Source: Chitinophagaceae bacterium (GTDB taxonomy: Bacteria > Bacteroidota > Bacteroidia > Chitinophagales > Chitinophagaceae). From it: DNA of 26,043 nucleotides. A program made the position numbers and the translations under genes. Shown here in pieces: positions 1 to 5,474 of the stretch (positions are counted from its first letter, which is position 1; the number at the start of each line of letters is the position of its first letter). The notes beneath the pieces were generated by a model. That model was not told the origin of the DNA. It ran no database searches and worked only from the letters and a program-made list of their open reading frames with translations. The stretch is from positions 1 through 26,043 of the forward strand of contig JAGKWS010000055.1 of the NCBI GenBank assembly GCA_021151685.1. The letters are read 5' to 3'.

Positions 1-32
1 GCAATGGCGAGAGACTTGATGATGTTTTTCAT
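1..32 (-). CDS. 5' tip of an unidentified gene leaving the window on the left
   Basis: Read on the minus strand from the ATG at 32-30, this fragment encodes MKNIIKSLAI and is still open at the window edge. A lysine followed by a hydrophobic run fits the start of a signal peptide, but ten residues cannot identify a product. The start is supported by the other window end, where a plus-strand gene begins with the same six residues (MKNIIK) behind a matching upstream region. Confidence 0.6.
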   Translation of the reverse strand, partial: MKNIIKSLAI

Positions 33-90
33 TGTAGTTCGTTTTTATTTGTTTGTGTTTTTGTTAGCTTGTTTGTTGCAAAGTGTAATA

Positions 91-105
91 CCAACTACGT
101 GCCAA
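91..105 (-). promoter_or_regulatory. Conserved promoter block TTGGCACGTAGTTGG
   Basis: The minus strand reads TTGGCACGTAGTTGG followed by TATTACACTTTG. The same 15 bases occur at 25953-25967 on the plus strand. In both places the first T lies 73 nt before the A of the ATG. It probably holds the -33 region of the outward-facing gene, with the TTTG about 25 nt downstream as a -7-like element on this side. Confidence 0.55.
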
Positions 106-115
106 TAATGTAATG

Positions 116-130
116 TATTGATTGTCAATA
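116..130 (-). promoter_or_regulatory. Palindromic operator candidate TATTGA-N3-TCAATA
   Basis: This is a perfect inverted repeat with 6-bp arms around a 3-base centre. The core ATTGA-N3-TCAAT is repeated at 25929-25941 in the mirrored region. In both copies the core ends 11 nt before the TTGGCACG block. Conserved symmetry and spacing suggest a dimeric regulator shared by the two flanking genes. The regulator cannot be named. Confidence 0.5.
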
Positions 131-155
131 AATTGAATGTTTTGGTGCTGTCTGT

Positions 156-196
156 ATTTTCCACAATGCGGATGTTGTTTCCGCATTGTGGAAAAT
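156..196. repeat. Perfect 16-bp inverted repeat with 9-nt loop
   Basis: ATTTTCCACAATGCGG (156-171) is followed by a 9-nt loop and its exact reverse complement (181-196). No coding sequence explains it. It lies about 125 nt upstream of the left-hand gene. An imperfect counterpart lies at 25848-25878 upstream of the right-hand gene, so it may be a regulatory hairpin or operator. It could also terminate transcription, but neither side has a long T-run. Confidence 0.6.
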
Positions 197-239
197 TGGA
201 GTGGGTATTTAGTGGCTATCTGGTAGTCTTGTGAGTATG

Positions 240-340
240 GTGCGAAAGCACTGGCAAAGATGAATGGTATGGAGACGTAGTTGCCTGCAAGCTATTTACG
301 GTAACCCTAAGAGGGTGATACCCGGAAAAAAAGTAGCTTG
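240..340 (+). ncRNA. Possible structured RNA leader upstream of the GNAT gene
   Basis: Several helices can be drawn in order without crossing. They are GTGC/GCAC closed by a GAAA tetraloop (240-251); GGCAA/TTGCC (253-257 with 281-285); CAAGCTA/TAGCTTG (288-294 with 334-340); and, nested inside the last, GGTA+ACCCT/AGGGT+TACC (300-322) with a two-base bulge. The structure ends 18 nt before the preferred ATG at 359. It matches no riboswitch class I can name. It is a hand fold only, and some pairing could be chance. Confidence 0.3.
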
Positions 341-358
341 TCTAATAATTCATTGCTA

Positions 359-1213
359 ATGGCCGAGATAAGACCGCTGACCAATTGCAGTATCAAAACC
401 ATACATAACGCCTTCTTGCAGGCGTTTTCCGACTATTCCATACCCTTTCAACTACAGCAGCACAAGCTGGAATACCTTTTGCACCGCAGGCGATTTGAGC
501 CATCGCTGTCTTATGGTGCTTTTGTTGGCGACAGCCTCGTAGCCTTTACACTCAATTGTATGGGAACATGGAACGGACTGCCCACAGCTTATGATACCGG
601 AACCGGCACTATACCCCAATACCGGCGGCAGGGACTCGGTGCCGCCATTTTTGAAGCATCTATCCCGGCAATAAAGGCTGCGGGTATGCAACAATACCTG
701 CTGGAGGTAATGCAAGACAATGTACGAGCTATAGAGTTGTACAGAGCCTTTGGATTTGGAGTAGTGCGCGAGTTAGACACTTATTACACGCCCAATGACA
801 TAATAGCGAAAAAGTTGCTGCCCAAAGGGTACCACATGGAAACGCTATCTCAGTTTGACCCAAAGCTGTGCAGTTTGTGGAGTGTAGAACCATCGTGGCA
901 AAACGCTAACCAAAGTATTTTACGTGCATGGCACAGTATGACGGGGTGCGGTGTATATGCCCCCACAGGAGAGATAGTTGGCTATGCACTGCTGACAACC
1001 GCAACAGGAGATGTTCCCCAACTGGCTGTGGCATCGGGGCATCGGCGCATGGGTATAGCAACAGCCTTGCTGGCCCATCTTAAAGGACATACTAATGCCA
1101 CAAACCTCCGACTGGCCAATGTGGATAGTGCCTATGAGCCATTTTTTATGTTTGCCGCAAATGCAGGTATGTTACCTGGCCCCAAACAGTACGAGATGCT
1201 ATTGCAGTGTTGA
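359..1213 (+). CDS. Tandem-GNAT N-acetyltransferase
   Basis: This 284-aa protein has two GNAT-fold modules, which transfer an acetyl group from acetyl-CoA to an amine; the substrate is not evident. The first module carries the acetyl-CoA pyrophosphate-binding signature QYRRQGLGAA (residues 87-96), followed by DNVRAIELYRAFGF, typical of the last strand and helix. The second has a similar signature, HRRMGIATALL (about 228-238), and looks more divergent. No membrane segment or signal peptide is seen, so it is probably cytoplasmic. The frame is open from a TTG at 338, but the ATG at 359 puts the first strand (EIRPLTN) at the N-terminus, as usual for GNATs, and keeps clear of the helix ending at 340. 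Fold confident, substrate unknown. Confidence 0.85.
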   Translation: MAEIRPLTNCSIKTIHNAFLQAFSDYSIPFQLQQHKLEYLLHRRRFEPSLSYGAFVGDSLVAFTLNCMGTWNGLPTAYDTGTGTIPQYRRQGLGAAIFEASIPAIKAAGMQQYLLEVMQDNVRAIELYRAFGFGVVRELDTYYTPNDIIAKKLLPKGYHMETLSQFDPKLCSLWSVEPSWQNANQSILRAWHSMTGCGVYAPTGEIVGYALLTTATGDVPQLAVASGHRRMGIATALLAHLKGHTNATNLRLANVDSAYEPFFMFAANAGMLPGPKQYEMLLQC

Positions 1214-1216
1214 TTT

Positions 1217-1224
1217 TATCTTTG
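1217..1224 (+). promoter_or_regulatory. TATCTTTG -7 box very close to the next start codon
   Basis: TATCTTTG matches the Bacteroidota TAnnTTTG element and ends only 4 nt before the ATG at 1229. If active, the transcript would begin at or next to the start codon. No well-spaced -33 TTG is obvious. Confidence 0.4.
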
Positions 1225-1228
1225 TAAC

Positions 1229-2347
1229 ATGTCTGTTCGTTTCTGGGTTTTTCGTGTACTAAAGGTCTGCTGCACGCTATATTTGGTGGGTGTTACCAGT
1301 GTGTGGGCACAGGAGCAGGCAAACATAGATATTGTGGGCGAAGGCTTTGGTAACAAACAAATGTACTTTCTGGCCGAAATGCATACCGGGCAAGAGCGGG
1401 CAGCATTTACCAATGCCATGCTGCACTACCTCGTTGCCCAGCATGGCATTACCAACATAGTGCTGGAAACAAGTGCCTCGGAGGCCTATCTGCAAAACCA
1501 ATATCTGCATGATGGTGATACTACGCTCTTCCGGTACTACCCCAATGCCGGCATGCGGAAGACATTGGACGGTCTGAGACAACTGAATGCCAACTTGCCT
1601 GCCGGCAAACAGATAACGGTCTATGGAATGGACTTTGAGCGGGCCGAATTTGTAGTGGCTGCAAAAATGATACTGGAAATGCACGGTGGCCGAGGCTCGG
1701 CATTGCATAAATACCTATGCTCCGTGCCCGACTCGTTTGTATATGCCACCCATATGACCATAGAGCAGCGCAAGCTGCGGCAGGATGTGTGGCGGGATGC
1801 CCAAAAAGTGTATCAAAACCAGATAAAGTTGTTAGAGCATTTGTTGGGCAAGCACTATCCGGAATTGCAGCGCATTTTTGAAAACCCTACATCAGAATGG
1901 AAGTTTTCGCGCAGGGACAAGGGAATGTACCGCAATATACACAAGCAACTGGGCAGTGCGCCCTTTGTATGTGTGGTGGGCAGCTATCACACTTGGTACC
2001 ATCGGGGGCAGGTGTACCCCTCGCTGGTAAAGCTATTGGTGAAGGCTAAAAAAGACAATCGCAAGAAAATGGTTATAATAGATGAGGTGTTCAACGGTAC
2101 TATGGAGGCTAATATGCTTTTCTCGCACGATAGCGACAGCCTGCGGTACGAATACCAGAGCATCGGGCCTGGCTACTTTGTGCGGAACGATAGTGCCATG
2201 GCCCGCGCCTACGCCCGGTACCATACGCCCGGCTCTTTTCAGGTGGTAAACAGAAAAGAATTTGCCGACATAGTACCACAAAGCAACCACGGGCTCGATT
2301 CGTACTTTGTGTTCTTTGGCGAGGCCCCCCAACCCGTTAAGAAGTAA
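1229..2347 (+). CDS. Secreted erythromycin-esterase/ChaN-like protein
   Basis: A 372-aa protein with an apparent Sec signal peptide: hydrophobic stretch about residues 9-27, likely cleavage near VWA-QEQ. The mature part starts with FLAEMHTGQERAAF (about 48-60) and NIVLETSASEAYL (about 76-88). These recall the (G/A)E.H and strand-E motifs of the EreA/ChaN/TIKI-like superfamily, in which Glu and His residues form the active or metal/haem site. Near the C-terminal third, FVCVVGSYHTWYHRG supplies another His-containing strand end expected for this fold. The substrate is unknown, and macrolide resistance should not be assumed from such remote likeness. It ends 4 nt from the convergent stop of the next gene. 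Family assignment is from motifs only. Confidence 0.6.
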   Translation: MSVRFWVFRVLKVCCTLYLVGVTSVWAQEQANIDIVGEGFGNKQMYFLAEMHTGQERAAFTNAMLHYLVAQHGITNIVLETSASEAYLQNQYLHDGDTTLFRYYPNAGMRKTLDGLRQLNANLPAGKQITVYGMDFERAEFVVAAKMILEMHGGRGSALHKYLCSVPDSFVYATHMTIEQRKLRQDVWRDAQKVYQNQIKLLEHLLGKHYPELQRIFENPTSEWKFSRRDKGMYRNIHKQLGSAPFVCVVGSYHTWYHRGQVYPSLVKLLVKAKKDNRKKMVIIDEVFNGTMEANMLFSHDSDSLRYEYQSIGPGYFVRNDSAMARAYARYHTPGSFQVVNRKEFADIVPQSNHGLDSYFVFFGEAPQPVKK

Positions 2348-2351
2348 CCGA

Positions 2352-2966
2352 TTACATTACAATCTCTACATGCAGGTAGCATAGGTCTTCGAAGCGTTTG
2401 CCCAAATCGGCCGCCCATCCCTCCGATTCAAAGAATTCATACCTCGACTCTACCCCTATAAAAGAAGCATCTTCCCCCTGCTTTTTATGCCTGAGGTGGT
2501 CAATTTTGGCATGTTGCACCCCGAAATTATCTGCTACATACACCTTGCTTTCATAATCCAATTCTCCCAGTATTGGACGGTATTCGAAATACCGTTCGAA
2601 GTATGATAACTCCAGTTGTCCGTTGCTGAATTTGGCCAAACGGCCCTCATTGCTGGTAGATTGGTAATAGCCCATCAAGATATCGGTATTCAGTGTGCCG
2701 GATATTCGTCGCAGTATCTCGTCATACACATAGAGATTCCCGTTAAAGTCAAAGTCAACTTCTACCCAATTTTTGCTCATGTTCTTAGAGATGATGAGAG
2801 TGCCGTTTTTTTCCTCCGATGAATTATCGTCGTGAGGAAAGGCATAAAACCAGTCTTTCCGGCTGTCCTGCCATACTTCTCTGCCGGTGCATATGTACTT
2901 TTTTAGCCCTGTTAACACCGGCTCAATATCTGCCACCCGAAATACTGTTTCTGAGAATGTGCCCAT
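2352..2966 (-). CDS. Hypothetical protein, 204 aa
   Basis: I do not recognise this protein. It is acidic and rich in aromatics (FYAFPHDD, YFERYFEYRP, RYEFFESEGW). It has no signal peptide or membrane span, so it is probably a soluble cytoplasmic protein. The pattern of alternating short strands and a GLKKYI helix near the N-terminus resembles small alpha/beta immunity-type or SMI1-like proteins, but no signature motif is visible and no toxin gene is adjacent. It stands alone on the minus strand, converging on the secreted protein with a 4-nt gap. The ATG at 2966 gives a sensible N-terminus (MGTFSETVFRV). Confidence 0.6.
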   Translation of the reverse strand: MGTFSETVFRVADIEPVLTGLKKYICTGREVWQDSRKDWFYAFPHDDNSSEEKNGTLIISKNMSKNWVEVDFDFNGNLYVYDEILRRISGTLNTDILMGYYQSTSNEGRLAKFSNGQLELSYFERYFEYRPILGELDYESKVYVADNFGVQHAKIDHLRHKKQGEDASFIGVESRYEFFESEGWAADLGKRFEDLCYLHVEIVM

Positions 2967-3248
2967 GGCGTGTTGTTTGGCGTGTTCTTAGTTATGGAAT
3001 GCTGTACGAATATAGCAATTGCAACGCCGCCTAACACCCCGCACAAAAATCATATTAATATCTCCATATTTCATTTTGAGGGCGTTTATCCACAAATTTC
3101 TATCTGCAAAAACGATAGACTTTTCAGCCGAAAGTCGCTACAGTAAAGGTTTTTCAGGCGTGCGCCTGCTGCCGCTATGAAAAATGTGTTGTGTTGCAAC
3201 ATATACCAGCACATTACTTTTGACACCGAAAACTAAACCCAACTTGCT
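2967..3248. other. Divergent intergenic region with a short palindrome
   Basis: This 282-bp spacer separates two divergent genes and holds no convincing ORF. CAGGCG-TG-CGCCTG (3155-3168) is a perfect 6-bp-arm inverted repeat. It lies about 26 nt upstream of the promoter assigned to the rightward gene and could be an operator. Confidence 0.4.
3194..3222 (+). promoter_or_regulatory. Promoter TTG-N18-TACTTTTG
   Basis: TTG at 3194-3196 and TACTTTTG at 3215-3222 are 18 nt apart, matching the Bacteroidota -33/-7 arrangement. The ATG at 3249 lies 26 nt further on. Confidence 0.5.
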
Positions 3249-3557
3249 ATGAGAGGATACCGTGTATACCAACTAGTGCAGCAAACCGATACCATAGCTG
3301 TGCCTGCTCGCAAGGGCCGTAATGCACAACTGCTGAGCAAACGCAACGAATGCCTGCTGGCCCGTTACTACTACTATGCCTACATGAAGAACAAGAGTTA
3401 TGCCGATGTGCTGAAGCTCATAGTGATGGAGTTCTATGTATCTGAAGCTACCATTGCCATGCTGGTGCAAGACTATCTGGACGATTTGATGGCACTGAAA
3501 AAGAAATGTCCTACACTCTACTACTTCAACCGCCGATGGCCACACATACGCTGGTAA
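3249..3557 (+). CDS. Small conserved HTH-like protein, 102 aa
   Basis: This basic, tyrosine-rich protein of 102 aa contains LLSKRNECLLARYYYYAYMKNKSY (about 28-52), then a helical segment with YVSEATIAMLVQDYLDDL (about 63-80) that reads like a helix-turn-helix recognition unit. The layout KRNE.LLARYYYY...VLK.I..EF.VSE.TI recalls a family of short uncharacterised Bacteroidota proteins, often annotated hypothetical or transposase-like. DNA binding is inferred, not shown. It has its own good promoter and is followed by an independently transcribed gene. Confidence 0.65.
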   Translation: MRGYRVYQLVQQTDTIAVPARKGRNAQLLSKRNECLLARYYYYAYMKNKSYADVLKLIVMEFYVSEATIAMLVQDYLDDLMALKKKCPTLYYFNRRWPHIRW

Positions 3558-3590
3558 TGTTGCGGTAACAACAACAGCGAAAAACTTTGA

Positions 3591-3598
3591 TAGCTTTG
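3591..3598 (+). promoter_or_regulatory. TAGCTTTG -7 box for the DUF1569 gene
   Basis: TAGCTTTG fits TAnnTTTG exactly and lies 22 nt before the ATG at 3621. No -33 TTG at a normal distance was found. Confidence 0.4.
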
Positions 3599-3620
3599 TG
3601 CTTCAAAATCACACACTTTT

Positions 3621-4082
3621 ATGGCATTGCCAGACATTTTCAGTAAAGAGGCTGCCAACTCTATCATTGGCCGCATACAGCAGCTTACACCCGCCACACA
3701 GGCGCAATGGGGCAAAATGAACGTGAGCCAGATGCTGGCGCACTGTTGTGTTACTTACGAATACATATACGATGAAAGCAAGTACAAGAAGCCCACCGGC
3801 TTTATGAAGCTGCTACTGAAGTATATGGTGAAACCAATGGTAACCAACGAGAAGCCCTACAAAAAGGGCGGAGCTACAGCACCCGATTTCATTATTGCCA
3901 ATGAGCGCGATTTTGCGCAAGAGCAAGGGCGATTAATAAATTACATCGGTAAGGTGCAGGCCGAAGGACGCAGCCGGTTCGAGGGGCGCGAGTCGCACTC
4001 GTTTGGTGTGCTCAACGCAACAGAATGGAACAATATGTTCTACAAACATCTCGACCATCATTTGCGTCAGTTTGGTGTTTAA
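3621..4082 (+). CDS. DUF1569 (DinB-like superfamily) protein
   Basis: A 153-aa soluble protein with the DUF1569 hallmarks. These are a helix ending KMNVSQMLAHC (about 33-43), a central TGFMKLLLKYMVKPMV segment, and a C-terminal FGVLNATEWNNMFYKHLDHHLRQFGV. The histidines in MLAHC and HLDHHL are where DinB/YfiT-like four-helix bundles place metal ligands, so a metal-dependent thiol-linked or similar enzyme is possible. The actual reaction is unknown. Length matches the family. Its stop codon overlaps the convergent stop of the amidotransferase gene by 4 nt. Confidence 0.8.
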   Translation: MALPDIFSKEAANSIIGRIQQLTPATQAQWGKMNVSQMLAHCCVTYEYIYDESKYKKPTGFMKLLLKYMVKPMVTNEKPYKKGGATAPDFIIANERDFAQEQGRLINYIGKVQAEGRSRFEGRESHSFGVLNATEWNNMFYKHLDHHLRQFGV

Positions 4083-4642
4083 TATTGGATAGCCGCCCAG
4101 TTGCGCAGTAGTTGCAACCCATACTCGCTCCCCGCACTTTCGGGGTGAAACTGTACGCCCACGCATGGGTATACGGTGTGTGCCATAGCCATAATGGTGC
4201 CATCGGCCGTCCATGCGGTGGGTTGTAGGCCTGTGCCCTCGGTGCCCTCTATGGCCAGCGAGTGGTACCGCATAACCGTGTAGGGCGATGGTATACCCGC
4301 AAACAGTGGATGGCCGTTGTGGGTAATAGCACTGGTTTTGCCGTGCATGGGTGGCACCTTTACCAATTGTGCCCCAAAGTGCATACCCAATGCCTGATGG
4401 CCCAAACAAACACCCAATATAGGTACTTGCTGATGGAAGTGGGCTACTACCTGCATGGTAATGCCCGCTTGTACGGGTGTCTCGGGCCCCGGCGACAGAA
4501 TGATGCGCGAAGGGTTCAGTGCTTCCAATCCGGCAATGTCTATCTCGTCATTCCGATACACTACACATTCATTGCCTGTTTGCAGCAGGTAGTGGTACAG
4601 TATCCATGTAAATGAATCGTAGTTATCAATGAGTACCCACAT
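4079..4642 (-). CDS. pabA: Glutamine amidotransferase, PabA/TrpG type
   Basis: This 187-aa class I glutamine amidotransferase releases ammonia from glutamine for a chorismate-using partner (aminodeoxychorismate or anthranilate synthase). Visible features are the N-terminal IDNYDSFTWILYHYL, the oxyanion strand SPGPETP (50-56), the nucleophile loop GVCLGHQALG with Cys79, and the His166/Glu168 pair in VQFHPES. The HGKTS segment near 100-104 is typical of PabA/TrpG. The synthase subunit (PabB/TrpE) is not in the window, so folate and tryptophan roles cannot be separated; the symbol is provisional. It overlaps the upstream CvpA gene by 17 nt and is probably co-transcribed with it. Confidence 0.85.
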   Translation of the reverse strand: MWVLIDNYDSFTWILYHYLLQTGNECVVYRNDEIDIAGLEALNPSRIILSPGPETPVQAGITMQVVAHFHQQVPILGVCLGHQALGMHFGAQLVKVPPMHGKTSAITHNGHPLFAGIPSPYTVMRYHSLAIEGTEGTGLQPTAWTADGTIMAMAHTVYPCVGVQFHPESAGSEYGLQLLRNWAAIQY

Positions 4643-5177
4643 CGGTAGCCTTGCTGTTAATGGTGTCGAAAAACTGGCCCAAACTCACAAATGTGTCTTG
4701 AACAAAGGGCATCAGCTTACCCGCCTGATGGAAGAACCATGGAGCCAGCTCTGCCAGCCACGGGTACGAGCGCGATGCAGCAATGGCAGCAGGTGGTATC
4801 AGTTGTGCTCTGGCCCCCAGCCACAATAACGAACTCCAGAGAATAGCCCCCATGCATACATACAGCAAGCCACCGGCCAGTTTGTTTACGGTGCCCAGCA
4901 ACATGCCTTCGGCCGCTTTTTCTATCACCTTGGCCAGTACACGCACCAGCAGCACCACCCCTGTAAACAAAATGAAGTAGGCCGACACCTGTGCCCAGCC
5001 CGATGAGATATAATTGTTGGCCAGCAGCCATGCCGCAAAACTCTGCGAAAGCTTGAGCGATACCAACACCCCCAGCAAAATAGCTACTACCGAGAAGGTA
5101 GCCACTATAAGGCCCCGCGAGTATCCCCTCATAAAGAAGGCAATGATGACTATGAGTGTAATAACATCGAGCGACAT
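4626..5177 (-). CDS. cvpA: CvpA family inner-membrane protein
   Basis: A 183-aa protein with four predicted membrane segments (about 4-16, 22-42, 62-83 and 98-118) and the CvpA opening MSLDVITLIVII..F.RGYSRGLI. The conserved segment VRVLAKVIEKAAEGMLLGTVNKLAGG precedes the fourth span, as in the family. CvpA proteins are linked to envelope maintenance and, in enterobacteria, to colicin V production; the exact role is unclear. The frame stays open to 5228, but the ATG at 5177 gives the canonical N-terminus. A TAnnTTTG box between the two starts also argues against the longer form. It overlaps the following amidotransferase gene by 17 nt. Confidence 0.85.
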   Translation of the reverse strand: MSLDVITLIVIIAFFMRGYSRGLIVATFSVVAILLGVLVSLKLSQSFAAWLLANNYISSGWAQVSAYFILFTGVVLLVRVLAKVIEKAAEGMLLGTVNKLAGGLLYVCMGAILWSSLLWLGARAQLIPPAAIAASRSYPWLAELAPWFFHQAGKLMPFVQDTFVSLGQFFDTINSKATDVGTH

Positions 5178-5183
5178 GCGGAA

Positions 5184-5191
5184 CAAAGGTA
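5184..5191 (-). promoter_or_regulatory. TACCTTTG -7 box 6 nt before the cvpA start
   Basis: The minus strand reads TACCTTTG, an exact TAnnTTTG match, ending 6 nt before the ATG at 5177. It implies a very short or absent 5' leader and supports the internal start. A -33 element is not clear. Confidence 0.4.
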
Positions 5192-5372
5192 ACAATTGCC
5201 CGCACAGATAACCGGGGCGGGCAGACACACAATTTGCATTTAGTACAACATCTGAGGTTGCTTTTTCTATAGTTTTTTGTTGGTGACTGGGACAATCTTT
5301 AGAATCGAAGAGTCTTTCTGTGTATGTTCAAATGTAAATTGTTTTGGTCGTGCTCTCATGTTTTTTATCCAC

Positions 5373-5410
5373 CCACCAAGCTATATTTGAATGTGAGTAT
5401 AGCTTGGTGG
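5373..5410. repeat. Perfect 13-bp inverted repeat between cvpA and the kinase gene
   Basis: CCACCAAGCTATA (5373-5385), a 12-nt loop, then TATAGCTTGGTGG (5398-5410). Transcripts from the kinase gene would form this hairpin, but no U-tract follows it on either strand (on the minus strand an A-run follows). It is either a non-canonical terminator, an RNA-stabilising hairpin or a binding site. The rest of 5178-5474 holds no gene. Confidence 0.5.
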
Positions 5411-5418
5411 CATTATCT

Positions 5419-5469
5419 CCCCAATCTGTACTTGCGGTGATGACATTTTGTCTCATGTACGAATTGGGG
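5419..5469. repeat. Imperfect 13-bp inverted repeat next to the kinase stop
   Basis: CCCCAATCTGTAC (5419-5431) and GTACGAATTGGGG (5457-5469) pair at 11 of 13 positions around a 25-nt loop. The repeat begins 5 nt past the kinase stop and is followed at once by the perfect 13-bp hairpin, making a tandem-hairpin 3' end. Confidence 0.4.
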
Positions 5470-5474
5470 TGGTA

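Noticed and set aside
240..340. Known riboswitch class upstream of the GNAT gene
   Set aside because: Compared by eye with TPP, SAM, guanidine, THF and cyclic-dinucleotide cores; none fits, so only an unassigned structured leader is proposed.
4717..5295. Minus-strand 192-codon frame
   Set aside because: Frame-shifted shadow of cvpA; its translation lacks any family features.
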